DNA of 64,000 nt from Burkholderia sp. Ac-20365 (GTDB taxonomy: Bacteria > Pseudomonadota > Gammaproteobacteria > Burkholderiales > Burkholderiaceae). This document shows, in pieces, positions 36,291 through 44,969 of this stretch (position 1 is its first letter; every line of letters starts with the position of its first letter). The notes under the pieces are model-generated. The model was not told where the DNA came from. It saw only the letters and a list, made by a program, of their open reading frames with translations, and searched no databases. The translations under genes were made by a program, and so were the position numbers. The stretch covers positions 62,001 through 126,000 of the forward strand of contig NZ_JAAGPI010000012.1 of assembly GCF_017104715.1 (NCBI RefSeq). The letters are read 5' to 3'.

Positions 36291-37357
36291 TGCGTCGCGA
36301 ATTCGATTCGATGGACGACAGCGCGCGTCTCGTCGCGCAAGTGCAGCGCGCGATTGCGCAGCACACTCCGTTGCGCATTCGCGGCAGCGACAGCAAGCGC
36401 TTTCTCGGACGCGACGTGGCAGGCGAAGAACTCGACACGCGCTCGCATCGCGGCATCGTCACGTATGACCCAACCGAGCTGGTGATTACCGCGCGCGCCG
36501 GCACGCCGCTCGCCGAACTGAACGCCGCGCTCGACGACGCCGGCCAGATGCTGCCATGCGAGCCGCCGTTGTTCGATGGAAAAGGCACATTAGGCGGCGC
36601 CGTCGCGAGCGGATTGTCGGGCCCGCGCCGTCCGTGGGCAGGATCGATGCGCGACTTCGTGCTCGGCTGCCGCGTGATTACGGGCGATGGCGATCATCTG
36701 CGCTTTGGCGGCCAGGTGATGAAGAACGTCGCAGGCTACGACATGTCGCGACTGCTTGCGGGCAGCTTCGGCACGCTCGGCGTGGTGACCGAAGTGTCGC
36801 TGAAAGTGCTGCCGAAGCCGCGCGAACGCCGCAGCTTCGCTCTCAAACTCGGCAGCGACGATGCGATGCGCGAGCTGTCGTCATGGCGCAAGGCCGCATT
36901 GCCCGTGAGCGGCGCGTGTTACGTCGATGGCAAGCTGCATGTGCGGCTCGAAGGCGGAAGGGGATCGGTGACGTCGGCAGTGGACCGGATCGGCGGCGAA
37001 GAGATCGACTGTGCGTTCTGGGATGCATTGCGCGATCATCGGCTGCCATTTTTCGCGGACACGCGTCCGTTGTGGCGTCTGTCGCTGCCGAACGCAACGC
37101 CGTTGATGCCGTTGCCCGGCGATGCATTGCTCGATTGGGCGGGCGCGCAGCGCTGGCTCAAGAGCGAGGCGCCAGCGGCAGAGATTCGCCAGCTTGCTCA
37201 CGCGGCGGGCGGACACGCGACCTGCTTTGCGCCATCGCACGAGCGCGAGCCTTTCCAGCCGCTCGCGGCGCCGCTGCTGCGCTATCAGCAGCAACTGAAA
37301 CGCCGCCTCGATCCGAATGGCGTGCTGAACCCCGGCCGGCTATACGCTGGTCTCTGA
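36290..37357 (+). CDS. glcE: glycolate oxidase subunit GlcE, FAD-binding
   Basis: Second flavin-type subunit of glycolate oxidase, 355 residues. It has only the FAD-binding half of the GlcD fold, with GKGTLGGAVASGLSGPRRPWAGSM-like sequence and GGQVMKNVAGYDMSRLLAGSFGTLGVVTEV. Start and stop overlap glcD by one base, showing translational coupling, and glcF begins 13 bases later. Length is normal for GlcE. Confidence 0.95.
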   Translation: MRREFDSMDDSARLVAQVQRAIAQHTPLRIRGSDSKRFLGRDVAGEELDTRSHRGIVTYDPTELVITARAGTPLAELNAALDDAGQMLPCEPPLFDGKGTLGGAVASGLSGPRRPWAGSMRDFVLGCRVITGDGDHLRFGGQVMKNVAGYDMSRLLAGSFGTLGVVTEVSLKVLPKPRERRSFALKLGSDDAMRELSSWRKAALPVSGACYVDGKLHVRLEGGRGSVTSAVDRIGGEEIDCAFWDALRDHRLPFFADTRPLWRLSLPNATPLMPLPGDALLDWAGAQRWLKSEAPAAEIRQLAHAAGGHATCFAPSHEREPFQPLAAPLLRYQQQLKRRLDPNGVLNPGRLYAGL

Positions 37358-37370
37358 CGAGAGCGCGATC

Positions 37371-38594
37371 ATGCAAACGAATCTCGACTCCCACGCGAAA
37401 GCGTTGCCCGATGCAGAGGAAGCGGAAAGCATCCTGCGCTCGTGCGTCCATTGTGGCTTCTGCAACGCGACGTGTCCGACTTATCAGTTGCTCGGCAATG
37501 AACTCGACGGACCGCGCGGACGCATCTATCTGATCAAGCAACTGCTCGAGGGCGAATCTGTCAGCGAGAAAACGCAACTGCATCTGGACCGCTGCCTCAC
37601 TTGCCGCAATTGCGAAACGACCTGTCCGTCGGGCGTCACGTATCACCGGTTGCTCGATATCGGACGCGCCGAGTTGGAGCGTCGTGTCGAACGACCAGCC
37701 CGCGAGCGACTGACGCGTAAGGGCTTGCGTGCCGTGATTCCGCGCCCTGCCGTATTCGACGCGTTGCTCAGGACCGGGCGAGCGATGCGGCCTCTGTTGC
37801 CCGCGAGCGTGCAGGCCAAGATTCCCGCGCGTGCCGTCGTGGCAGCGAAACCGCGCCCAGCGCCGCGTCACGCACGTCGCGTGCTGATGCTCGAAGGCTG
37901 CGTGCAACCTTCCTTGTCACCGAATACGAATGCGGCGGCCTCACGCGTGCTCGATCGGCTTGGAATCAGCGTGGTGCCTGTCAGCGAGGCGGGCTGTTGC
38001 GGCGCGACTGATTATCATCTGAACGCGCAGGATGCGGGACTCGATCGCGCGCGCCGCAATATCGATGCGTGGTGGCCCGCTGTTCAGGCTGGCGCTGAAG
38101 CGATCGTGCAGACGGCGAGCGGCTGCGGTGCGTTCGTGAAGGAGTATGGGCATCTGCTGCGCAACGATCCTCTCTATGCGGCGAAGGCAGCACGGGTGAG
38201 TGCGCTGGCGCGTGATCTCGTTGAAGTGCTGTCGGCGGAGCCGCTCGATGCCTTGCTGCCCGCTGATGATGCTGTTGCGCCGCGGGTCGCGTTTCATTGT
38301 CCTTGTACGTTGCAGCATGCGCAGAAGCTCGGTGGTGCCGTAGAGAATCTGCTGACGCGGCTTGGGTTTGATCTTGCTGCCGTGCCTGATGGGCATTTGT
38401 GTTGCGGGTCGGCGGGGACGTATTCCATTACGCAGCCTGAGATTGCAGGCAAGTTGCGGGATAACCGTATGGATGCGCTTGAAAGTGGGCGGCCTGATGT
38501 GGTTGCTACTGCGAATATCGGGTGTCAGATGCATTTGGGTGGGGCTGGGAGGACGGCTGTGAGGCATTGGATCGAGCTGATTGATGTGGGTTAG
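37371..38594 (+). CDS. glcF: glycolate oxidase iron-sulfur subunit GlcF
   Basis: Electron-transfer subunit of 407 residues that passes electrons from the flavin subunits to the quinone pool. Two [4Fe-4S] ferredoxin motifs are present, CVHCGFCNATCP and CLTCRNCETTCP, followed by two CCG domains (EGCVQP with AGCCGA, and CPCTLQ with LCCGSAGTY). The oddity is composition: from about 38200 the codons shift from C-ending to T- and G-ending. C on the coding strand drops from 13 to 11 to 8 per 60 bases in the last three 60-base lines from 38401, just before repeat element C. The protein itself looks intact to the end. Confidence 0.95.
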   Translation: MQTNLDSHAKALPDAEEAESILRSCVHCGFCNATCPTYQLLGNELDGPRGRIYLIKQLLEGESVSEKTQLHLDRCLTCRNCETTCPSGVTYHRLLDIGRAELERRVERPARERLTRKGLRAVIPRPAVFDALLRTGRAMRPLLPASVQAKIPARAVVAAKPRPAPRHARRVLMLEGCVQPSLSPNTNAAASRVLDRLGISVVPVSEAGCCGATDYHLNAQDAGLDRARRNIDAWWPAVQAGAEAIVQTASGCGAFVKEYGHLLRNDPLYAAKAARVSALARDLVEVLSAEPLDALLPADDAVAPRVAFHCPCTLQHAQKLGGAVENLLTRLGFDLAAVPDGHLCCGSAGTYSITQPEIAGKLRDNRMDALESGRPDVVATANIGCQMHLGGAGRTAVRHWIELIDVG

Positions 38595-38658
38595 TGGTTT
38601 GGTTTTTGCTTTTTTGTTCTTGTGTTGCCGCTGTGCGGGGCGGGTCTTGCTGTTGTTT

Positions 38659-39344
38659 GTCTTGCGGCGCTGGTTTGGTTTGCTTGTGTTTTTGCTGGCA
38701 TCCGCGAGGCGCCTTCGCGGCGCAGGCGTTGCCCCTGTGCGGGGCGGCACTTACTTTCTTTGCCGCCGCAAAGAAAGTAAGCAAAGAAAGCGGGCTAACA
38801 CCGCCCGTTCTTGACCACCGCCTGAGGGCCCTCAACCGTTCCCCCACTTCACACGGCGTTCTGCCATTCACTGCCCGTTGCCAACGCCTTGAATGGGCGC
38901 CTCACCCGCCTCAATCACCCATGGCGCAGCCAGCGGCAGCGAATGGTTGCGGCCGCCCAGGTGGCAAACTGTGTGTAGGTCGTAGTTGCCTCACACCTCA
39001 GTGCTCTTACGACACCGATGCCGCTTTTCAGTGCGGAGTGGTGCGCATACGTCGCGACAGCCTACACAGAGTTTGCCGCTATAGAACGTGTCCAATCCGG
39101 CAACGCGTGCAGTGACGCGGGAGCATGAAGCGGGTGATGAGCCAATTCGAAGCGTTGGCAGCGGGCATTCAGAAGAGAGACGTCGCGAACAGGACGGGGC
39201 TGTTAGGGGCCCGTGGGCAATTACAAGAACTGGCGGTGTTCAGCGGCTTTCTTTTGCCTACTTTTCTTTGCCGCGGCAAAGAAAAGTAGGTGCCGCCCCG
39301 CACAGGGGCGACGCGTGAAGCACGAAATCAAATCGCGGATGCCA
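38659..39344. repeat. repeat element C: third copy of the composite palindromic element, right end eroded
   Basis: Same orientation as A. The left end reads GTCTTGCGGCGCTGG (one mismatch) at 38659. The 14-base-stem hairpin is at 38750-38781 and the 34-base palindrome at 39257-39290. The core GGCAAACTGTGTG is at 38963-38975, with a two-mismatch complement at 39065-39077. The right arm stops after the CGCGGATGCCAGCGA box and runs into simple repeats instead of the terminal CCAGCGTCGCAAGAC. A decayed arm precedes the left end (38620-38658). Confidence 0.85.
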
Positions 39345-39407
39345 GCGAAAGCGACAGCGACAGCGACAGCAAAACCAAAACCAAAACCAAACCAAAACCA
39401 AACCCCG
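39345..39407. repeat. simple tandem repeats at the right edge of element C
   Basis: Three GCGACA-like hexamers (39345-39370) run into AAAACC/AAACC units (39371-39405). They replace the expected terminal arm of the element. Such tracts suggest slippage at this edge. The remaining gap to the BON gene (39408-39555) contains no gene; it must hold that gene's promoter. Confidence 0.75.
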
Positions 39408-39555
39408 GCGTGGACGCCACCCCAACCCCGTGCCATCATGCACACGACGCAGCGTTGTCGTATTTGCGCGTCGCGCCCCCTGGCCCCCGACGCAAGTCGG
39501 AAACCCCAAAGGTCGCTCTATCGAAGGTAACCCGTCGTCACACAAGGAAGACAAC

Positions 39556-39894
39556 ATGACCCGCAAACTGTTGAGCACCCTCCTCGTGGCCGCGTCTCTG
39601 GCTATTCCAGCCACATCGTTTGCGCAGGCATCCGACACCCAACCTGCACACACTTCCGGAAAAGCAACCCCCGCAGACCGTGCCCTCGCCAAATCGGTAC
39701 GCAAGGCCCTATCTAAAGCACAGGGCTTCGACGTCTCCGGTGTGTTCGTCAAGGCACGCGGCGGCGCAGTGACGCTAAGCGGATCCGTAAAAACCGGCGA
39801 ACAGATCCAGCAAGCCGCAGATATCGCCAAGTCAGTACAGGGCGTAACCTCCGTCACCAACAGGCTCACCCTTTTCCACGGCGGCAACGGCTAA
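39556..39894 (+). CDS. periplasmic BON-domain protein
   Basis: A 112-residue protein with a Sec signal peptide (MTRKLLSTLLVAASLAIPATSFAQA, cleavage expected near residue 25) and one BON domain: ALAKSVRKALSKAQGFDVSGVFV, then GGAVTLSGSVKTGEQIQQAADIAKSVQGVTSVTNRL. BON domains bind phospholipid and appear in OsmY-like envelope-stress proteins. AAGGAAG precedes the ATG at 39556. It stands alone between repeat element C and the AAA/VWA pair. Role in envelope stability is likely but unproven. Confidence 0.88.
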   Translation: MTRKLLSTLLVAASLAIPATSFAQASDTQPAHTSGKATPADRALAKSVRKALSKAQGFDVSGVFVKARGGAVTLSGSVKTGEQIQQAADIAKSVQGVTSVTNRLTLFHGGNG

Positions 39895-40085
39895 CCAGCA
39901 GAATCACGTGCGTCCGGTACGCGTTGGCGTCGATAGTCTCGCGTACCTGCACGTATCGCACGAAGTGTGGCGAATGATCAGAAGCGCTGCTTCCACACGA
40001 AGCGATTGAGGTGCTTCGCACCTGTTTCGGCGCGCACTGGTAATCTGGTGCCCAACGCCAGACATCCCGCCCTTCGTCACGCATC

Positions 40086-41291
40086 ATGAACCTGTCCACT
40101 GAAAACCCCTTTCACGACCAATCGCTGCTCGGCCTTTACCTGCATCCGACAGACCCTTCGGCGGGACAATGGAACGTGAGCCGCGCCGACCGGCCTCACA
40201 TGTATCGCATCCATCTGCGTCGCGCGAATGGCGAAACTCATATCGACACGGTAGTGGATCTCGACAACCTCGAGGCCAAACTGCACAAGTGGCGCCGCGA
40301 AGGCTTTGTCCAGCAGACGGATGCCGCACACAGGTCCGAGCCCGCGCATCGCTCGACCTTCATGAGCGATCTGCGTGCGACGATATCGGATGAGGCTGAA
40401 AATACGGCCCGTCCTGTCCACGTAACGCGCGTCGGTCACATCGACATGCCGCTCGGCACAGGCGGTCCGCTCGTGCCTCCGAAGAATTCCGCGTACCTCT
40501 TTTCGGCGCGCTCGAAAGATGTACTTCAGGACATCACCGAGAACCGTCGAATCCTGCTGATCGGCCACACAGGCACGGGCAAGACCAGTCTGATCGAACA
40601 GGTTGCCGCGCATAGCAATCAGGGTGTGCTGCGTTCGAACATGAATGGACAGACAACCGTCGGCGATTTTGTCGGTTTCTGGACGGTCAAAGGCGGCGAG
40701 ACGATCTGGGTCGATGGCGTTCTGCCCACGGCCATGCGCGAAGGTCTGTGGCTGATCGTCGATGAAATCGACTTCGCAGAACCCGCCATCCTCGCGGTCC
40801 TGACAGCCGTACTGGAGCCAGCCGGCCAGTTGCTGCTCAAGGAAAAGGGCAATGAGATCGTCGCTCCGCATCCGGCTTTCAGACTTTTTGCAACGGCCAA
40901 TGCGGTTGGATCGATGGGGAAGTATCGCCACCTCTATCAAGGCGCCAATCTGATGAACGAGGCGTTCCTCGACCGCTGGCGCGTGTACCACTTCGACTAT
41001 CTGTCGCCGGCTGACGAAGCGAAAGTATTGCAGCGCACCTTTGGGCCGCGCGTCTCGGAGACGATGGCGCACACGCTTGCTTCGATTGCGGCCGAGTGCC
41101 GCGAAGCCTTCACACGCGAAGATCTGGCCAGCGCATTTTCAACCCGTCGACTACTCGACTGGGCGGAACTCATGCTCCGGACCAAGGATCCGGAGGCAGC
41201 GGCCGGCCCAACCATTTACTCGAAAATCAGTGCTGAAGACGCGGCCTTGATCCGCAGCATCATTCAGCATCACATTGCGCTGGACGAGTAA
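40086..41291 (+). CDS. CobS/MoxR-like AAA+ ATPase
   Basis: A 401-residue AAA+ protein. An N-terminal segment of about 140 residues with no known domain precedes the ATPase core, with Walker A GHTGTGKTS, Walker B LIVDEIDFAEP, sensor FATANAVGSMGKY and the arginine-bearing LDRW. This is the CobS/MoxR branch, whose members work with a von Willebrand protein to insert metals or remodel enzymes. The partner is the next gene, four bases downstream. No cobalamin gene is near, and no obvious client enzyme is adjacent, so the target is unknown. The true cobaltochelatase role is possible but not supported by context. Confidence 0.85.
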   Translation: MNLSTENPFHDQSLLGLYLHPTDPSAGQWNVSRADRPHMYRIHLRRANGETHIDTVVDLDNLEAKLHKWRREGFVQQTDAAHRSEPAHRSTFMSDLRATISDEAENTARPVHVTRVGHIDMPLGTGGPLVPPKNSAYLFSARSKDVLQDITENRRILLIGHTGTGKTSLIEQVAAHSNQGVLRSNMNGQTTVGDFVGFWTVKGGETIWVDGVLPTAMREGLWLIVDEIDFAEPAILAVLTAVLEPAGQLLLKEKGNEIVAPHPAFRLFATANAVGSMGKYRHLYQGANLMNEAFLDRWRVYHFDYLSPADEAKVLQRTFGPRVSETMAHTLASIAAECREAFTREDLASAFSTRRLLDWAELMLRTKDPEAAAGPTIYSKISAEDAALIRSIIQHHIALDE

Positions 41292-41295
41292 GCCA

Positions 41296-43026
41296 ATGAC
41301 CGCGCACTCGACAGCACCCGACGACGTCATGCTGACCCATCTATCCCGGCTTGCCCGCACCTTGACAGGCAACCAGGGCGTCGAAGTCGTGTTCGCGGAC
41401 GACGGTCCCGCATTGCGTGACAACAGGATCGTGCTTCCCATTGCGCACGATATGTCTACCGCGTCGATGACCGGCTATGTCGACCTCCTTGCCGCGCGTG
41501 CACGCTTCTCAGATACCAACGTTATCGCACGCCTGACATCACCGGTCGCTCAACGGCTCGCGCAGGCGATCGACGACCGGCGCGCAAGCAGGCAACTGGT
41601 TGCGCGCTATCCCGGCGCTGCATCGTTTCTCTCTGCCTTGCGCGTGGAGATGCAGCGCGTCGTGTCGGCGCGATGGTCGAAACTCGACTGGCAAGACAAG
41701 CTGATCTGGCGTGTCGAACGGACGTTATGGGACGAGGCGCCCGTTCCGGTTGAAATGGATTCATCGTTGAACGCCGCCTTAAGCTCCTGCGGCGATGTAC
41801 TGGAACAGGCGCGCACGGTTGAATCGTCAAACGACAGCGTCCGCATGGCACGCCTGCTCGTCGAACGAATTCGCGCGCTCGCCGCCGGCGACGTGAACAA
41901 CATGATGTTCACGGCAAACGCCAACAGCATGCTCGATTCCACGGCCGTTAGCGATGAGTTTGAATCTGAAGAATCCGGAAGCGCAACTCATACTTCTTCG
42001 TCCGACACGACATCCAGCGCCAGTTCATTGGCGCAGACACAATCCGACGCCACGGCCGACCCGTCGGGCGAAGGCACGGGCAGCGCGCCGCGCATGTCCT
42101 CGCAAAATCGACCGGTCTTCTCCGTGCCTGTCACGACGCAATTCGACGTCGTCACGGACCTGACGGGCCAAGGCGACCCTGTCAGCTGGCGGAAGCTGAG
42201 AGGCGCTGCCCGAGCGCAGACCGAGCCGCTCAAGGCACGGCTCGAACGCGCGCTCAAGGCGGATGAACAGACTCACTGGCGGCGCGAACAGGAGCGTGGT
42301 GAACTGGACCGCCCTTCTCTCGTCAGGCTGGCGACATCGCCCGGCTACCGTACGCCTTTTCGGACCCGTCGCATCCGGCCGGGGCGCGATGCTGCCATTG
42401 TCGTGCTGATCGATAGAAGCGGTTCGATGTCGGGCCGCAAGATCGAACTCGCGCGCCTGTGCGCTGCCGCGCTTGCAGATGCATTGACGCAATTGGGTTT
42501 CGCGTCGGAAGTGCTGGGCTACAGTTCGATCGAGGATGCTGCCATGCGCGAATTCCATCAACGCTGGCTGGCTGAGGGCAACTCGCCTAAGCATTACAAC
42601 CGTTTCGTCGAACGGCTCGATCTACAGGTTTACAAGCGCTTTGACTCCGATAACCTCTGTGGTCTCGCGTGTATCGAATGCGGTCACGAGAATCCCGACG
42701 GTGAGGCGCTGTCGTGGGCTGCTACGCGGTTGCTCGAACAACGCGCGCATCGACATATCCTGATGGTGCTGTCCGATGGGTATCCCGCTACGGGCGATGG
42801 CAATCCGGCCATCCTTCGTACCGATCTGCGCGCTCGCGTTGACGCACTACGCGAGCGCGGTGTCGAACTGATTGGAGTCGGCATTCTCGATGACGCGGTC
42901 GAGGCGTTCTATCCGACCAGCAGCGTGGTGGAACAATTGCAGGATCTGCCAGGCGCAGCGTTCAATGTGCTGAGCCGTACGCTACTGAATCACAGGGAAT
43001 GGATGCTCGAGCGTCCCGGCGTATAG
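41296..43026 (+). CDS. CobT-like protein with C-terminal von Willebrand A domain
   Basis: A 576-residue partner of the AAA+ ATPase. The N-terminal half is helical. The middle (about residues 215-265) is a low-complexity Ser/Thr/Asp/Glu-rich acidic linker, as in CobT. The C-terminal VWA domain has an intact MIDAS: DRSGSMSG, a later Thr-containing loop, and LSDGYPATGDG. I chose the ATG at 41296, four bases after the ATPase stop, in place of an upstream ATG at 41275 that overlaps it. The ATPase/VWA pair would form a metal-insertion or enzyme-activation machine. The client is unknown. Confidence 0.85.
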   Translation: MTAHSTAPDDVMLTHLSRLARTLTGNQGVEVVFADDGPALRDNRIVLPIAHDMSTASMTGYVDLLAARARFSDTNVIARLTSPVAQRLAQAIDDRRASRQLVARYPGAASFLSALRVEMQRVVSARWSKLDWQDKLIWRVERTLWDEAPVPVEMDSSLNAALSSCGDVLEQARTVESSNDSVRMARLLVERIRALAAGDVNNMMFTANANSMLDSTAVSDEFESEESGSATHTSSSDTTSSASSLAQTQSDATADPSGEGTGSAPRMSSQNRPVFSVPVTTQFDVVTDLTGQGDPVSWRKLRGAARAQTEPLKARLERALKADEQTHWRREQERGELDRPSLVRLATSPGYRTPFRTRRIRPGRDAAIVVLIDRSGSMSGRKIELARLCAAALADALTQLGFASEVLGYSSIEDAAMREFHQRWLAEGNSPKHYNRFVERLDLQVYKRFDSDNLCGLACIECGHENPDGEALSWAATRLLEQRAHRHILMVLSDGYPATGDGNPAILRTDLRARVDALRERGVELIGVGILDDAVEAFYPTSSVVEQLQDLPGAAFNVLSRTLLNHREWMLERPGV

Positions 43027-43039
43027 CCCGATTACCGAA

Positions 43040-43333
43040 CTAGCCGACAACCGTCTCCGTATGGAAAACGACAGGCGGCTGTTTGAAAAACGGACCGACG
43101 AGTCGTCGCCACTCCTGGAAATCCGCCGACTCCCTGAAGTGCACCATATGATCGTCAACCGTTTCCCATTCGACCTGCAGCACGTAGCGCTCAGGATGCT
43201 CGATGGTTCGATGCAGTTTGACACCGCTACAGCCTTTGGCCCGCAGGAATAGCGGCACGGCCGCAGTCACACCGGCTTCAAACTCAGCGGCCTTGCCCGG
43301 CAAGATTTCTATCTGGGCCAATTCGAAAACCAT
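43040..43333 (-). CDS. antibiotic-biosynthesis-monooxygenase (ABM) domain protein
   Basis: A 97-residue dimeric alpha/beta-barrel-type protein: MVFELAQIEILPGKAAEFEAGV, then HPERYVLQVEWETVDDHMVHFRES and FKQPPVVFHTETVVG. Family members include quinol monooxygenases and heme-degrading enzymes, and many small unassigned proteins. I chose the ATG at 43333 (AAGGAG just upstream). It is convergent with the VWA gene, 13 bases away. Substrate unknown. Confidence 0.88.
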   Translation of the reverse strand: MVFELAQIEILPGKAAEFEAGVTAAVPLFLRAKGCSGVKLHRTIEHPERYVLQVEWETVDDHMVHFRESADFQEWRRLVGPFFKQPPVVFHTETVVG

Positions 43334-43682
43334 CGTGCTCTCCTTGTTGATTGATGGGTGGATCATCCGATCACGATCGCGGGCGCCACGATCAGCATTC
43401 GGCACAATACCACTGGTTTTCGTTTCGTCGCCAAAGGAAAGAGGAAAGCACGCGCAACCGAAACCCCTGTTACCCCCGATCCCGTGATACAGACTGCAGT
43501 ATCAGCGCAAAGCCGCTCACGCATAACAGCATCGATTCGCCCGTGTCGAAGTGCAGCGCGCACATCAGGACCGCGGCAAGAAACGACACAAAATAGAGGG
43601 CTGAAAAAATGGTTTCCCGCTCCGGCGCTACCATCGTCCGCCTCGCTTTGATGTAGTTAAAAATTCAGCACGCGTCGCGGCT
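43334..43682. other. intergenic region with a small dyad
   Basis: No gene seen. TGATAC at 43485-43490 and GTATCA at 43499-43504 form a dyad about 150 bases upstream of the ABM gene, a possible operator. Four GATC tetramers cluster at about 43362-43396. The region lies between the ABM start and the end of the benE-like gene. Confidence 0.4.
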
Positions 43683-44864
43683 TCACGGACGCTCGATAAC
43701 ATGACAAACCAGGCAACCGGCAACCACACCCCAAAATGGCGCGCCAATGCCGAGCAAACTGAAATTGGCGCTCGTCACGACAAAGACGACTAGCGCACTC
43801 ATCGGAAAAGGCGAAGAAAACGCGGACGCGAACGCTTTTTCCAGCACGCCGAACATCGCCAGCCCGGCGAGCACCACGACGAATGCGGCCGGCAACGTCG
43901 TCAACAGCCAGACATAACCCGTCGCGCAACAGCCGATGACGATAAACATCGCAGCGGCGATCAGCGCGGCAATGTAATGGCGTCCGTACCTGCCGCCGGA
44001 TACGAGGATCGCGTTGGACGGACCCGCCAGCACCGACGGGCATCCGCCGAACACGCCCGTCAACGCCGTCAACACACCGCTGCACAGCGTGACGAGCTTC
44101 GACGAGGTTGCATATCCTGCGTTACGGATCACGGCGATGCCCTGTGCGTTCTGCACGAACAGAACCGTGACCAGCAGCGGAATCAGCAACTGCGAAATAG
44201 CGTGCAGATTGAATACGGGGCTCACCAGCATCGGCGTAGCGATCCACACGGCACCGCCGCCGTGTGGCCAATGGAAACCACTGACGGGCAGCATCAGCGC
44301 ACCGGCAGCAACCGCGCCGATGATCGGCGGAATCACCCGCTTCCCGCGACGCTCCCGCCATGTCAGAACGAAAAACGCGCCAAGCATCGCCACGCTCACC
44401 AGTGGCGTGCTCGCCGTAGCGTCGACGATCGCCAGCACATAGCGCAGGAATAGCGCAGCGATCATCGCCATTACGACTGGCATCGGCACCCAGCGGTCGA
44501 GCACCGCAACCGCATTCGTGATGCCGAGTACGACAAGCGCGATCGCGCAGACCAGATAGGTCCCCACGGCCGTGGCGAACCCATACTGGGCAATGACAGG
44601 CGCCACGAGCACCGCGCCTGGAATCGTCCACAGGAACAGCAGTGGCTGCTTCGTCTTCCAGCTGATGACGACGCTTGCGAGTCCATTGATCGCAAGCGCC
44701 GCAAAGAGCCACGACGATGTCTGCTGAAGCGTCAGACCGCCCTGGCGAGCGGCGGCGATAACGATCGCGACGGGACCCGTCGCCGAGAAACTCATGCTCA
44801 CGAATGCCAGCACGAGATAGATCGGCCATTCGCGCTCTTCGGCCGCAAGGGTAGTTGAGGACAT
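43683..44864 (-). CDS. BenE-family benzoate/aromatic-acid transporter
   Basis: A 393-residue inner-membrane protein with about eleven to twelve membrane segments. It matches the BenE family of proton-coupled benzoate carriers, with LPVSGFHWPHGG, LFVQNAQGIAVIRNAGY and GGCPSVLAGPSNAIL. The position at the 3' side of a pyridine-catabolic operon suggests that the carried compound may be a pyridine carboxylate rather than benzoate. A strong terminator separates it from the binding-protein gene upstream, so it has its own promoter or depends on read-through. Family is firm; substrate is inferred. Confidence 0.85.
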   Translation of the reverse strand: MSSTTLAAEEREWPIYLVLAFVSMSFSATGPVAIVIAAARQGGLTLQQTSSWLFAALAINGLASVVISWKTKQPLLFLWTIPGAVLVAPVIAQYGFATAVGTYLVCAIALVVLGITNAVAVLDRWVPMPVVMAMIAALFLRYVLAIVDATASTPLVSVAMLGAFFVLTWRERRGKRVIPPIIGAVAAGALMLPVSGFHWPHGGGAVWIATPMLVSPVFNLHAISQLLIPLLVTVLFVQNAQGIAVIRNAGYATSSKLVTLCSGVLTALTGVFGGCPSVLAGPSNAILVSGGRYGRHYIAALIAAAMFIVIGCCATGYVWLLTTLPAAFVVVLAGLAMFGVLEKAFASAFSSPFPMSALVVFVVTSANFSLLGIGAPFWGVVAGCLVCHVIERP

Positions 44865-44932
44865 TAATGCGTTACGTATGAAGCGGAGATTTGATGAACC
44901 CAGCGCATGCTATCAATACAAAATTCAGCGTG

Positions 44933-44966
44933 GAATAGCGGACCTTCGTGCGACGGTCCGCTATTC
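44933..44966 (-). terminator. strong hairpin terminator after the binding-protein gene
   Basis: A perfect 12-base stem, GAATAGCGGACC (44933-44944) and GGTCCGCTATTC (44955-44966), with a 10-base loop lies right after the stop of the binding protein. TTTTG follows a few bases further on the minus strand. Confidence 0.7.
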
Positions 44967-44969
44967 GCA

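Noticed and set aside
39345-39407. CRISPR-like spaced repeats
   Set aside because: The units are short hexamers directly abutting each other with no spacers; this is a simple-sequence tract.
40086-43026. True cobaltochelatase cobS/cobT
   Set aside because: Not assigned, because no cobN or other corrin gene is in the window and the N-terminal part of the ATPase is not recognisable as CobS; kept as CobS/CobT-like.
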